A stretch of DNA of 45,002 nt from Sphingomonadaceae bacterium. GTDB taxonomy: Bacteria; Pseudomonadota; Alphaproteobacteria; Sphingomonadales; Sphingomonadaceae. The DNA is taken from the NCBI GenBank assembly GCA_947463325.1, contig CANHQT010000017.1, forward strand, positions 1-45,002. The letters run 5' to 3'. Each line of letters begins with the position of its first letter. Position 1 is the stretch's first letter. The translations under genes and the position numbers were made by a program. The notes under the pieces were generated by a model. That model was not told the DNA's origin, did not search any database, and worked only from the letters and a program-made list of their open reading frames with translations. Positions 32,997-42,120 of the stretch are shown piece after piece.

Positions 32997-35984
32997 ATGC
33001 GCATGACCAGATTGATGGGTGCTTCGCTGATTGCGATGGCCGTAGCCACGCCAGCGTGGGCACAGGATGCAGCACCGCAAGCCGAAGACGAGGTGGTTTC
33101 GACCGACATCGTCGTGACCGCGCAGCGCGCGTCACAGCGGCTGCAGGATGTTCCGATCGCCGTCAGCGCCTTTTCTGCTGAAAGCCTGGAAGCACAGCAG
33201 ATTGAAAACACGTCCGACCTTCAGCTGACGCTGCCGAACGTTGTCTTCTCGAAGGGCAACTTCACCGGCGCCAGCTTCACCATCCGCGGCATCGGCGACC
33301 TGTGCGTCGGCGTTTCGTGCGACAGCGCGACCGCGATCCACCTCAATGACCAGCCGCTTTATGGCACCCGCATCTTCGAAACCGAATTCTTCGACCTGCA
33401 ACAGGTCGAAGTGCTGCGCGGCCCGCAGGGCACGCTGTTCGGCCGTAACGCGACCTCGGGCGTGATCAACTTCCGCACCGCCCGCCCCGACCTGTCGGGC
33501 TTTGGCGCGTCGGGCGAGCTCGAATATGGCAATTTTGAGAGCATCAAGTTCCGCGGCATGGTCAACATGCCGCTCACCGATACGATCGGCGTCCGCGTCG
33601 CTGGCGTCTATCTCAACCGCGACGGCTTCACCCGCAACCTGTTCAACGGTGAAAACCTCGACGGACGCGACCTTTACGGGATCCGCGGCTCGATCCGTTG
33701 GGAACCGAGCGACAGCACCTCGCTCGACCTGATGGGCTATTATTTCCACGAGCGCGATAACCGCCTGCGTATCCAGAAGCAGCGCTGCCAGCGTGATGCC
33801 ACCGGCGTCCTGGGCTGCCTTAACAACCGCCGCGATGCGGGCGTGACCAACACCAACTCGACCTTCGTCGGCGTGCTCACCAGCCGCGAGTTCCTTTCTA
33901 TTCGCGGTATCCCGGCCTTCTTCGGCCTCGGCAGCCTCTATGGCACCGATGCGCTCGCCGGCGCGGTGAGCCCGGATGATGTGCGCACGGTCAACACCGA
34001 CAGCCCGTCGAACTATTTCGCCGAGGAAATCATCGGGCAGGCCCACCTCGAACATGAATTCGACAATGGCATCAGCCTGTCGCTTTCCGGTACCTATCAG
34101 GAAGTCCGCGTAGATAGCTCGCAGGATTACAACCTGTCGGTCCAGAACCGCGCGACTTTCGCCGGTCCGGCAAGCGCCACCGCTCCGTTTGGAACGGGCC
34201 TTAACGCCCTTGCTGCGGCGGCTGCGGGCCAGATCCCCGGCCTTCCGGCAGCCTATTTCTCGCCGATCGCGAGTGCGCTGATCCCGAATGGTCCGGGCGG
34301 CACACTGTGCACCTCTGCTGCCGAATTCAGCGGCACGGGCGCCTATGGCGGCAATCGCATCTGTGCGAACACGCCTGTCGACTTCGACCGTTCGAACCAG
34401 GATCAGTATAGCTGGAATGTGGAAGCGATCGTCAGCTCCGACTTTGACGGGCCGTTCAACTTCCTGCTCGGCGGTATCTATTCGGACTTCCGGCTCGATG
34501 AGAACAGCTATTTCGTCAACAGCTTCGGCATCGACTATCTGACCGGTATCCTCGGCACCTTCACGGCGCTGGGCAATCAGGTCAATGGCGTGGCGGCTCC
34601 GCTGACGCCATCCTACCTCGGCACGCCCTTCTTCCGGAACAATACGGACCGGCTGGACGTGACCTCCTACGGCATCTTCGGTGAAGCCTATTACAGCTTC
34701 TCTGACGAACTGAAGCTGACCCTCGGCCTTCGTTACAACAATGACGAAAAGTCGATCAGCGCCCGTTCGACGCTGGCCAGCTTCCTCGTGCCCTTCTCGC
34801 TCCGCGGTGATGTGTTCTCCTCGCCCTTCGTCGGCAGCTTCGATGCTGACCCGGGCCGCACCCTCAACCAGCCAACGGCCGACCGCGAGGTCGCCTTTGA
34901 TGAATGGACTGGTCGTGCAGTGCTCGACTGGCAGATCACGCCGGACAATCTGCTCTATGCGTCCTACTCGCGCGGCTACAAGTCAGGCGGCATCAACCCG
35001 CCGCTGCAGCCGATCTTCGCGGTGCAGGAAGGGTTCGCGCCTGAAATCGTCAACGCCTTCGAAATCGGGTCAAAGAACCAGTTCGGTGCGCTGACGCTGA
35101 ATGTCACCGGCTTCTACTACCAGTATCAGGGCCTGCAGCTCAGCCGCATCGTCGCCCGCACCTCGGTCAACGACAATGTAGATGCCAACATCTGGGGCCT
35201 CGAAGTCGAAGGCGTGGTCCGCCCGACGCGCGAACTCACCGTCAACTTCGGCTTCAGCTACCTGAACACCGAAGTGTCGTCGGACAAGTTCCTGGGCAAT
35301 CCGCGTGATCCCTCGGGTGGCCGCGCTGATGCTGTGATCATCAAGGACATCACCAATGGTGCAAACTGCGCTGTGCGCCCGACAACGGCAGGCAACGCAG
35401 CGGGCACACAGGGCTATGTGACCGCCGTCAACACCGGCCTCGGCCTGCGCGGCCCGACCGGCTTCGGTGCGGACAGCGGCATTGCGGCTCCGGGTGCATT
35501 CGGCATCTGTTCGGCACTGGAGGCAACCGCCGCCAACCCGCCGGCGGCACTGCGTACCCTGTTCGGTGTTCCGACCGGCCCGCTGCCGTTCGTTGTCGAA
35601 AACGCCGGTATCCCGGTGAACATCCGTGGCAACAGCCTGCCGCAGGCACCGAATATCAAGGCCTCGATCGGGGTGCAGTATGAAGCAACGGTCGGTCAGG
35701 ACATGACCCTGACGCCGCGCTTCGACCTCACCTACACCGGGGATAGCTACGGCAACATCTTCAACGGCAACATCAACCGGATCAACGGCTATACTCAGGC
35801 CAATGCCCAGATCCAGCTGAACGGCCCGGATCGTCGCTGGTTCGCCCGTGCGTTCGTGCAGAACATCTTCGACTCCGACTCGACCACCGGTCTGTATGTG
35901 ACCGACCAGTCCTCGGGTCTGTTCACGAACATCTTCACGCTCGATCCGCGCCGCTACGGTGTCGCAGTCGGCTTCAACTTCTAA
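32997..35984 (+). CDS. TonB-dependent outer-membrane receptor (rightward, large)
   Basis: This 995-residue receptor has a signal peptide ending near WAQ (about residue 24), a TonB-box-like DIVVTAQRASQRLQDVPIAV region (about 38-57), and a plug with FTIRGIGD, QVEVLRGPQGTLFGRNATSG and the barrel. It ends in the aromatic VAVGFNF. Unusual marks are a Cys pair in the plug (LCVGVSCDSAT, about 102-112), another in an external loop (QRCQRDATGVLGCLNN) and long extracellular inserts, which fit disulfide-stabilised loops. AGGGAGGA lies 6 bases before the ATG. It is homologous in plan to the divergent receptor but not a recent duplicate. The ligand is unknown. Confidence 0.95.
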   Translation: MRMTRLMGASLIAMAVATPAWAQDAAPQAEDEVVSTDIVVTAQRASQRLQDVPIAVSAFSAESLEAQQIENTSDLQLTLPNVVFSKGNFTGASFTIRGIGDLCVGVSCDSATAIHLNDQPLYGTRIFETEFFDLQQVEVLRGPQGTLFGRNATSGVINFRTARPDLSGFGASGELEYGNFESIKFRGMVNMPLTDTIGVRVAGVYLNRDGFTRNLFNGENLDGRDLYGIRGSIRWEPSDSTSLDLMGYYFHERDNRLRIQKQRCQRDATGVLGCLNNRRDAGVTNTNSTFVGVLTSREFLSIRGIPAFFGLGSLYGTDALAGAVSPDDVRTVNTDSPSNYFAEEIIGQAHLEHEFDNGISLSLSGTYQEVRVDSSQDYNLSVQNRATFAGPASATAPFGTGLNALAAAAAGQIPGLPAAYFSPIASALIPNGPGGTLCTSAAEFSGTGAYGGNRICANTPVDFDRSNQDQYSWNVEAIVSSDFDGPFNFLLGGIYSDFRLDENSYFVNSFGIDYLTGILGTFTALGNQVNGVAAPLTPSYLGTPFFRNNTDRLDVTSYGIFGEAYYSFSDELKLTLGLRYNNDEKSISARSTLASFLVPFSLRGDVFSSPFVGSFDADPGRTLNQPTADREVAFDEWTGRAVLDWQITPDNLLYASYSRGYKSGGINPPLQPIFAVQEGFAPEIVNAFEIGSKNQFGALTLNVTGFYYQYQGLQLSRIVARTSVNDNVDANIWGLEVEGVVRPTRELTVNFGFSYLNTEVSSDKFLGNPRDPSGGRADAVIIKDITNGANCAVRPTTAGNAAGTQGYVTAVNTGLGLRGPTGFGADSGIAAPGAFGICSALEATAANPPAALRTLFGVPTGPLPFVVENAGIPVNIRGNSLPQAPNIKASIGVQYEATVGQDMTLTPRFDLTYTGDSYGNIFNGNINRINGYTQANAQIQLNGPDRRWFARAFVQNIFDSDSTTGLYVTDQSSGLFTNIFTLDPRRYGVAVGFNF

Positions 35985-36001
35985 CGGTTGAGGGGGGGAG
36001 C

Positions 36002-36078
36002 GGACGGCCTTTTCTCGGGAAAAGGTCGTCCCGCGCAAAGGGCCCGGTCGCAGCGATGCGGCCGGGCCCTTGTCTTTT
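36002..36078 (+). terminator. Tandem hairpin terminator after the rightward TonB receptor
   Basis: Two hairpins lie 18-87 bases after the stop. The first has arms GGACGGCCTTTTC and GAAAAGGTCGTCC with loop TCGG (36002-36031). The second has arms AAGGGCCCGGTCGCA and TGCGGCCGGGCCCTT around a GCGA loop (36038-36071), followed by GTCTTTT. The second is a classic intrinsic terminator. The first could add stability or act as backup. Confidence 0.85.
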
Positions 36079-36112
36079 GGCGGTAGGCGATGGTGCGGAC
36101 CATCGCCGCCCC

Positions 36113-36328
36113 TCAGAAATCGACAGCGATGCCCTTCAGCTCCCAGTCGCCATAGCGCACCGGATCAGGGCGGCCCTTCACCTCCTGCCCTTCAAAAGGG
36201 ACATCGCGTGGCTCAGGCGGGCCATGGTCCCGCTTCCAGTCAGCGGGCGGGGTGATGCCTTCCGGCCGCTTCGTTGCGCGCGGGGTACCGCCGATGTCGG
36301 CGCGGCCATCAAGGGGGTCTTTGCTCAT
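36113..36328 (-). CDS. DUF1674 / SDHAF4-type succinate dehydrogenase assembly factor
   Basis: The C-terminal signature [20 protein letters not shown] is the hallmark of the DUF1674 family, which includes the mitochondrial SDHAF4 factor that protects flavinated SdhA before complex II assembly. The product is 71 residues from the ATG at 36328 (MSKDPLDGR), with a charged, proline-rich body. The frame can be read up to 36415 but only the final part has family features. It is divergent from htpX. No sdh genes are nearby, so the assembly role is by family analogy. Confidence 0.82.
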   Translation of the reverse strand: MSKDPLDGRADIGGTPRATKRPEGITPPADWKRDHGPPEPRDVPFEGQEVKGRPDPVRYGDWELKGIAVDF

Positions 36329-36432
36329 ACCGGCCATGTAGGCGTGACGGCTTAATCTTCCAATATTGCAGAGCGCGCGAATATCCCCATATTCGCGGTC
36401 GGGAGTGGGGTTCAACGGAGCGGGATGGTCCG

Positions 36433-37314
36433 ATGAATGGTTTCAAGACGACGATGCTGCTGGCGGCGCTCACGGCGCTGTTCATGGCGCTGGGCTTCAC
36501 GCTGGGCGGCAGCCGGGGCGCGGTAATCGCGCTGGTCATTGCCTTTGGCATGAACATCTTCACCTACTGGAACGCCGACAAGATCGTGCTCAGAATGCAT
36601 GGCGCACGGCAGGTTGATCGGACCAGCGCACCCGAATTCTACGCCATGGTGGAAAGCCTCGCGCAGCGCGCGGCCCTGCCCATGCCCAAAGTCTATATCG
36701 TCGAGGATGATGCGCCCAACGCCTTCGCAACCGGCCGCAATCCTGAAAATGCCGCCGTCGCCGCGACCACCGGCCTGATGCGCATGCTCACCCGCGATGA
36801 ACTCGCCGGGGTGATGGCGCATGAGCTTGCCCATGTGAAGAACCGCGACACGCTGGTGATGACCATGGTGGCGACGATCGCCGGCGCCATTTCCATGCTC
36901 GCCAATTTCGGCCTCCTCTTCCGCGGTGACAGCCGCTCGGCGGGCATCGCCGGCCTGCTTGCGGTGTTTATCGCGCCCTTCGCGGCGATGATCGTGCAGA
37001 TGGCGATCAGCCGCACCCGCGAATATGGCGCCGATGCGCTCGGCGCAGAAATCAGCGGCAATCCCCGCGCGCTCGCCAGCGCGCTGGCGAAAATCGCCGG
37101 CCCGGCCAAGGCCCGCCCGCCACAGGCTGCACTCGCCAACCCCTCGACCGCACAGCTCTACATTGTGCCGGTGGGCGTCTCGGAAATCTTCTCGACCCAC
37201 CCCGCCACCGAAAAGCGCATCGCCGCGCTGGAGGATATGGCCGGGGATATGGGGCCGCCACCGTCCATTACGGCACCCGCCGCACGGCGCAGCGCCCTAG
37301 ATCCGCTGGGCTGA
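36433..37314 (+). CDS. htpX: Membrane zinc metalloprotease HtpX
   Basis: HtpX is a heat-shock inner-membrane protease that helps remove damaged membrane proteins. From the ATG at 36433 the product is 293 residues. It has two N-terminal hydrophobic segments (about 7-25 and 28-46), the zinc motif [12 protein letters not shown] with HELAH at 130-134, the downstream helix pair [14 protein letters not shown] and [18 protein letters not shown] with the third ligand Glu, and [13 protein letters not shown] near the end. Length and motif spacing are standard. It is followed directly by a REP-like palindrome. Confidence 0.95.
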   Translation: MNGFKTTMLLAALTALFMALGFTLGGSRGAVIALVIAFGMNIFTYWNADKIVLRMHGARQVDRTSAPEFYAMVESLAQRAALPMPKVYIVEDDAPNAFATGRNPENAAVAATTGLMRMLTRDELAGVMAHELAHVKNRDTLVMTMVATIAGAISMLANFGLLFRGDSRSAGIAGLLAVFIAPFAAMIVQMAISRTREYGADALGAEISGNPRALASALAKIAGPAKARPPQAALANPSTAQLYIVPVGVSEIFSTHPATEKRIAALEDMAGDMGPPPSITAPAARRSALDPLG

Positions 37315-37325
37315 ACCCCACCCTC

Positions 37326-37404
37326 GTCATTGCGAGGAGCGCAGCGACGAAGCAATCCAGGGCAAGCGCAAACCGCCCTGGATTGCCTCGCTCCTCGCAA
37401 TGAC
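37326..37404. repeat. REP-like palindrome, full form
   Basis: An outer arm GTCATTGCGAGGAGCG (37326-37341) pairs with CGCTCCTCGCAATGAC (37389-37404). An inner arm GCAATCCAGGG (37352-37362) pairs with CCCTGGATTGC (37377-37387). The whole can fold as one long hairpin between htpX and the rsmB-type gene and may block or end transcription in both directions. A partial copy is at 38734. I recognise it as a dispersed intergenic repeat seen in many sphingomonads and related bacteria. Confidence 0.85.
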
Positions 37405-37455
37405 CAATGAAGGGGCGCCTTGCCCTCGCCTTCCCGCGCGCCTACCGCCCCCCGC

Positions 37456-38727
37456 ATGCCCGCACCCGATGCCACCCCCGGCCTGCCAGCCCGCCAAGCC
37501 GCGCTGAAGCTCCTCGATGCCGTGCTGCGCCGTGGCGAGCCGATGGACGCCGCTGCGCCCAATGCGGTGCGTGGCCTTGCCCCGCCCGACCGCGCGCTCG
37601 CCATCGCCATCGCCTCCGAAGTCTGCCGCCACCTCGTTGATCTCGACGCGCTGATCGACAGCGCCACCGCCCAGCGCCTCGCGCCCGACGTGAAGGCAAA
37701 GAGCGTGCTCCGCATTGCGCTCGTCCAGACGCTGGTGCTCGGCACGCCGCCCCATGCCGCCATCGCCACTGCTCTGCCGCTGGTGGAGGGCGGCCCGCGT
37801 CGGCTCGTCCATGGCGTGTTCGGCACGCTGATGCGCGAAGGCGCTGCCCTGCCCACCACACCGACCCTGCCCGAGACTGTCGCCGCCCGCTGGGGTGAGG
37901 CATGGGGCGCTGGGATGTGCGCAGGCGCAAGCGCCGCGCTCGCCGCACCGCCGCCGCTCGATCTCACCTTGCGCGATCCCGCCACCACCGCCGACTGGGC
38001 CGAGCGCCTCGGCGGCACCAGCCTGATGCCCGGCCATCTCCGCCTGCCCCGCGCAGGCGATGTCGCGAAACTGCCCGGCTACAGTGAAGGCGCGTGGTGG
38101 GTGCAGGATATTTCCGCCGCCCTGCCCGCCCGCTTGCTGGGGAGCGGAGAAGGCCGCAGCGTGCTTGATGTCGGCGCAGCGCCCGGCGGCAAGACGATGC
38201 AGCTCGCCGCCGCCGGCTGGCGCGTTACCGCGCTCGATGCCTCGGCCCGGCGGATCGAGCGGCTGGCGCAAAATCTGGCGCGTGTCGGGCTGGAGGCTGA
38301 AACCCTGCATGGCGATGGCCGCGCCCTGCCGCCGGAGCGCGAATGGGACGCGGTGCTGCTTGATGCGCCGTGCAGCGCCACCGGCATCTTCCGCCGCCAC
38401 CCGGACGTGCTCCACCGCGTCGATGATGCCGACATCGCCAACCGCACCCACTATCAGGCGCTGATGCTCGACGCCGCAGCCGGCGCGGTCGCGGAAGGCG
38501 GCACGCTCGTCTACGCGGTGTGCAGCCTCGAGCCGGAAGAAGGCGAAGCCCAGACCCGCGCCTTCCTCGACCGCCAACCCTGGTGGCGCATCGACCCCAT
38601 CGACGCAGACGAACTCCCCGAAGGCATCACGCCCGCAAAAGAAGGCTGGCTCCGCATCATGCCCCCGATGCTAGCCGAGGCCGGCGGCGCGGACGGATTT
38701 TTCATGGTGCGTTTGCGGCGGGGATAA
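37456..38727 (+). CDS. rsmB: RsmB/NOP family 16S rRNA m5C methyltransferase
   Basis: The enzyme methylates C967 of 16S rRNA (E. coli numbering) with SAM. The product has an N-terminal NusB-like helical domain (about 1-130, LDAVLRRGEP, DRALAIAIASEVCRHL) and a Rossmann methyltransferase domain: motif I DVGAAPGGKTMQLA, motif IV DAPCSATGIFRRHPD with the release cysteine, and motif VI YAVCSLEPEEGE with the catalytic cysteine. The ATG at 37456 gives 423 residues. A TTG at 37420 with AAGGGG upstream would add 12 residues. It converges on dnaB across a repeat fragment. Confidence 0.93.
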   Translation: MPAPDATPGLPARQAALKLLDAVLRRGEPMDAAAPNAVRGLAPPDRALAIAIASEVCRHLVDLDALIDSATAQRLAPDVKAKSVLRIALVQTLVLGTPPHAAIATALPLVEGGPRRLVHGVFGTLMREGAALPTTPTLPETVAARWGEAWGAGMCAGASAALAAPPPLDLTLRDPATTADWAERLGGTSLMPGHLRLPRAGDVAKLPGYSEGAWWVQDISAALPARLLGSGEGRSVLDVGAAPGGKTMQLAAAGWRVTALDASARRIERLAQNLARVGLEAETLHGDGRALPPEREWDAVLLDAPCSATGIFRRHPDVLHRVDDADIANRTHYQALMLDAAAGAVAEGGTLVYAVCSLEPEEGEAQTRAFLDRQPWWRIDPIDADELPEGITPAKEGWLRIMPPMLAEAGGADGFFMVRLRRG

Positions 38728-38733
38728 CTTCCC

Positions 38734-38770
38734 TCGTCATTGCGAGGAGCGCAGCGACGGAGCCGTCCAG
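38734..38770. repeat. REP-like element, partial second copy
   Basis: CGTCATTGCGAGGAGCGCAG and the following CGACGG match the left arm of the palindrome at 37326, but the right arm is missing, so it cannot form the same hairpin. It sits between the convergent rsmB-type gene and dnaB. It starts 7 bases after the rsmB stop, as the full copy starts shortly after htpX. Confidence 0.8.
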
Positions 38771-38788
38771 AGCCCCGGAGCACATCAA

Positions 38789-40300
38789 TCAATCATCCTC
38801 ATAGGCCGCGTACCGATCATCCGCGAGGTCGCTGAACTTCGTCGTCCGCGCTTCGAAGTGCAGGCGCACCTTGCCGGTCGCGCCGTGGCGTTGCTTGGCG
38901 ACGATCAGTTCGGAGATGCCGGCGACGCGTTCATGCTCCATCGCCCATTTGGCATGGTCATCGAACACCTTGATGTCGTCCCCCTCGACCGGGCGCTTGG
39001 GCTCCTTCGCCTGCAGATAATAATCCTCGCGGAACACAAAGAGGACCATGTCCGCATCCTGCTCGATAGAGCCGGATTCGCGCAGGTCGGAGAGTTGCGG
39101 CCGCTTGTCGTCGCGGCTTTCGACCGCGCGGCTGAGCTGGGACAGCGCGAGCACCGGCACGTCCAGTTCCTTGGCGAGCGTCTTCAATCCCCGGCTGATT
39201 TCGGAGATTTCCTGCACGCGGTTGTCGCCCGATTTGGATGATCCCTGCAACAGCTGCAGATAGTCGACGATGATGACGCCGATGCCATAGCGCCGCTTCA
39301 ATCGGCGCGCGCGGGTGCGCAGGCCGGCGATGGTCAGCGCGGGCGTATCATCGATATAGAGCGGCAACTGGTTGAGCCGTGCCGCCGCTTCGGAAAGATT
39401 GTCGAAATCGGCATGGCTGATGCGGCCCATGCGAAGGCTCTCGGAGCTGATCCCCGATTGTTCGGCGAGGATACGCGTCGCCAGCTGGTCGGCGGACATT
39501 TCGAGGCTGAAAAAGGCGGCGGGCGCGCCCATATTCTTCTCGTCGGGGATGCCCGCTTCCTTGTCGCGCTGCCACCGGTCGGCGGCGGCATAAGCGATGT
39601 TGGTGGCGAGCGAGGTCTTGCCCATGCCGGGACGCCCGGCGAGGATCAGAAGGTCGGATTTGTGGAGGCCGCCGATCTTGGCGTTGACCGAAGCAAGGCC
39701 GGTGGTGACGCCGGACAGGCTGCCGCCCGAATTCAGCGCCTTTTGCACATTCATCAGCGCGATCTTGGAAGCCGCGCCAAAACTCCGCGCCTGCCCCAGC
39801 TCGGCATCGCCGCCAGCGACGCGGTAAAGCGCGCCTTCCGCTTCCTCGATCTGGGCGCGCGGATCGAGCGATTCGCTGGTGTCGGTGGCGCGTTCCACCA
39901 GCGTGCGGCCGACCGCGACCAGCTCGCGCAGCAGCGCGAGGTCATGGATCTGCCGCGCAAAATCGCGCGCGCCGATCAGGCTCACGCCCGAGCTGGTGAG
40001 CTGCGCCAGATAGCCGGGGCCACCCACCGCCTTCATCGCCTCGTCGCTCTCGAAATAGGGCTTCAGCGTGACCGGATTGGCGAGCAGGTTCGCCCCCGTC
40101 ACATCCAGCAGCTTGGCAAAGATGCGGCCGTGCAGCGGCTCGTAAAAATGCTCCGGGGTCAGCGGAACCGGCAGATCCTCCAGCACGCGATTGTCGATCA
40201 GGCACGCGCCCAGAAAAGCGGCCTCCGCCTCGATATTGGCGGGGAGTGCATTGGCTTCGCGCACCGGCGCTGCGGAATCGAATTCGATGATGGTTGCCAT
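38789..40300 (-). CDS. dnaB: Replicative DNA helicase DnaB
   Basis: DnaB is the hexameric 5'-3' helicase of the replication fork. The 503-residue protein has the N-terminal collar domain (NIEAEAAFLGACLIDNRVL, about 22-40), a linker, and a RecA-like motor with Walker A AGRPGMGKTSLA (221-232). It also has FFSLEMSADQLATRI, the Walker B region VIIVDYLQLL, the LSQLSRAVESRDDKRPQLSD segment and a C-terminal KQRHGATGKVRLHF. No intein or insertion is seen. It is divergent from the UPF0262 operon with a 131-base gap. Confidence 0.97.
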   Translation of the reverse strand: MATIIEFDSAAPVREANALPANIEAEAAFLGACLIDNRVLEDLPVPLTPEHFYEPLHGRIFAKLLDVTGANLLANPVTLKPYFESDEAMKAVGGPGYLAQLTSSGVSLIGARDFARQIHDLALLRELVAVGRTLVERATDTSESLDPRAQIEEAEGALYRVAGGDAELGQARSFGAASKIALMNVQKALNSGGSLSGVTTGLASVNAKIGGLHKSDLLILAGRPGMGKTSLATNIAYAAADRWQRDKEAGIPDEKNMGAPAAFFSLEMSADQLATRILAEQSGISSESLRMGRISHADFDNLSEAAARLNQLPLYIDDTPALTIAGLRTRARRLKRRYGIGVIIVDYLQLLQGSSKSGDNRVQEISEISRGLKTLAKELDVPVLALSQLSRAVESRDDKRPQLSDLRESGSIEQDADMVLFVFREDYYLQAKEPKRPVEGDDIKVFDDHAKWAMEHERVAGISELIVAKQRHGATGKVRLHFEARTTKFSDLADDRYAAYEDD

Positions 40301-40431
40301 GCCGTCACTGTCGCGCAGCAGCGCCGCGACCTCAAGCGGGAGTTATCCACAGATGCTACAAGACTGGGGATGAATGGCATTTTCCTCCCTGCTTGCACAG
40401 CCGCGCAACGCTCGGCAAAGGACGAACGACT

Positions 40432-40926
40432 ATGCCCAACCACCGCATCATCGCGATCACGCTCGACGAAGCGACGATCATCCGGCGCAATGCGGATGTG
40501 GAGCAGGAACGGCGTATCGCCATCTTCGACCTGCTGGAGGACAACCGCTTTAAGCCGCTGCGCCCGCATGAAGGGGCGGATGGTGCGCCCAATGAAGGGC
40601 CGTACCGCATCCATATGTCGGTGGAGGAAGGCCGGCTGGTGCTCGCCATCGCGCGCGAGGATGGGACGCCGCACGAAACGATCATTCTGGGTCTGGGGCG
40701 CTTCCGCCGCCCGATCCGCGACTATTTCGGCATCTGCGACAGCTATTATCAGGCCGTCCGCGCTGCCACTGCCGATCAGATCGAAACGGTCGATATGGCG
40801 CGCCGCGCGCTCCATAATGAGGCCGCCGACATGCTGATCGAGCGGCTCAATGGCAAGGTCGAGCTCGATTTCGATACCGCCCGCCGCCTCTTCACCCTCA
40901 TCTGCGTGCTGCACATCAAGGGATGA
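40432..40926 (+). CDS. UPF0262 family protein
   Basis: This conserved alphaproteobacterial protein has unknown function and 164 residues here. Family features are the N-terminal ITLDEATIIRRNADVEQERR (about 9-28), the LLEDNRFKP segment, RRPIRDYFGICDSYYQAVR and a final FDTARRLFTLICVLHI. It is soluble, with no signal. The ATG at 40432 has AAAGGA 9 bases upstream. Its stop overlaps the next start (ATGA), the first of a chain of tight overlaps through cytidine deaminase. Confidence 0.88.
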   Translation: MPNHRIIAITLDEATIIRRNADVEQERRIAIFDLLEDNRFKPLRPHEGADGAPNEGPYRIHMSVEEGRLVLAIAREDGTPHETIILGLGRFRRPIRDYFGICDSYYQAVRAATADQIETVDMARRALHNEAADMLIERLNGKVELDFDTARRLFTLICVLHIKG

Positions 40927-41651
40927 GCGAAACACCCCGCCTGACGCGCCGCAAGGCCATCACCTATGCGCTGGTCGCGGCCATCGCGGGCCTGACGCTG
41001 TGGCTGGGTCATGGCTGGTGGGCAGCCTCATGGAAACCTGATGCGGCGCGCTGGCCGGGCGGCGGCGTTGCCATCGGGCCTGAGGATGTGCCGGTGAATT
41101 GGGAAAGGCTGGCGCTGGATGGTGTCGCCTTTGCCTATCTCGATGCCACGGCCGGCGCGCGAACCGCCTTTCCTGCCTATACGGCTGAGCATGACGCGGC
41201 CCTCGCTGCGGGGATCCGCACCGGCGCCATCCACCGTTTCGACGTCTGCACCATGGCGAGCGAACAGGCCGCCGCCTTCGTCCGCCTCGTCCCGCGCGAG
41301 GCCCCTGCCCTGCCCCCTGCCGTGCTGGTGGAGGCCGACGAAGGGTGCGAGCGCCGCCCGACCCGCGCGCTCCTCCTCAGCGAGCTCACCACCTTCCTCA
41401 CCCAGGTGGAAACCCACCTCGGCAAGCCCGCCGTGATCGGCGTCAGCGATGATCTGCAAAGCGAATATGATCTCGCCGCCGCTCTCAACCGGCCGCTATG
41501 GGTCACATCGCCCCGCACAGAGCCTGATCCGGAACTGACCGATTGGGCAATCTGGCTTGCCAATGACCGGCTGTCGGTGGATGGCGTTGCCGGGCCGGCA
41601 CGCTGGCTCGTCGCCAATGACCGCACGCCCGCCACGAGGGAGGGACAATGA
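40923..41651 (+). CDS. Membrane-anchored GH25-like protein with altered active-site motif
   Basis: The 242-residue protein has a single N-terminal membrane anchor (about 12-29) and a domain that resembles glycoside hydrolase family 25 (lysozyme-type muramidase). It shows VNWERLALDGVAFAYLDATAG, FPAYTAEHDAALAAGIRTGA, IHRFDVCTMASEQAAAFVRL and LPPAVLVEAD. In active GH25 enzymes the last strand carries a DxE pair; here it reads LVE (136-138), keeping the Glu but losing the Asp. Asp140 is displaced. The GxD at the domain start is also altered. The protein may be a divergent muramidase or a non-catalytic murein-binding protein facing the periplasm. It overlaps UPF0262 and cdd by 4 bases each. Confidence 0.72.
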   Translation: MSETPRLTRRKAITYALVAAIAGLTLWLGHGWWAASWKPDAARWPGGGVAIGPEDVPVNWERLALDGVAFAYLDATAGARTAFPAYTAEHDAALAAGIRTGAIHRFDVCTMASEQAAAFVRLVPREAPALPPAVLVEADEGCERRPTRALLLSELTTFLTQVETHLGKPAVIGVSDDLQSEYDLAAALNRPLWVTSPRTEPDPELTDWAIWLANDRLSVDGVAGPARWLVANDRTPATREGQ

Positions 41652-42091
41652 CCCGCGAACAGCTCGTCGCCGCCGCGCGCGCCGCCACCGCGCATAGCCA
41701 CGCGCCTTATTCCGGCTTTGGCGTGGGCGCGGCGTTGCTGCTGGATGATGGCCGCGTCATCACCGGCTGCAATTTCGAGAATGCGAGCTACGGGCTGACC
41801 CTGTGCGCAGAAACGGTCGCGCTCGCCACCGCCAACGCGCAGGGGGATCTGCGCCGCGTGACGGAGATCGCGATCACCGGCGGCCCGATCGGCCCCGATG
41901 GCAACATCAGCGGCGATGCGCCCGTCTATCCGTGCGGCCGCTGCCGCCAGATGATCAACGAAGCCGCCAGCCTGACGCGCCGCGACATTGCGGTGCATTG
42001 CGCCAGCGCGGACGGCCAGAGCATTGAAACACATCCGCTGTCCGAACTCTTGCCCCACGCCTTCGGGCCGGGCGATCTTGGGCTGGCATGA
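41648..42091 (+). CDS. cdd: Cytidine deaminase
   Basis: This zinc enzyme of pyrimidine salvage turns cytidine or deoxycytidine into uridine or deoxyuridine. The 147-residue tetrameric-type protein has YSGFGVGAAL, CNFENASYGLTLCAETVA with Cys53 and the proton-shuttle Glu55, and PCGRCRQMI with Cys96 and Cys99. The full zinc set is present. The ATG overlaps the previous stop (ATGA); dcd follows after 29 bases. Confidence 0.96.
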   Translation: MTREQLVAAARAATAHSHAPYSGFGVGAALLLDDGRVITGCNFENASYGLTLCAETVALATANAQGDLRRVTEIAITGGPIGPDGNISGDAPVYPCGRCRQMINEAASLTRRDIAVHCASADGQSIETHPLSELLPHAFGPGDLGLA

Positions 42092-42120
42092 AGCATATCC
42101 GGGGGGCGTGAAGAACTGAC

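Noticed and set aside
38734-38770. Short regular repeats as a possible CRISPR array
   Set aside because: Only two copies 1.4 kb apart with a gene between them, and no regular spacers; they are REP-like elements.
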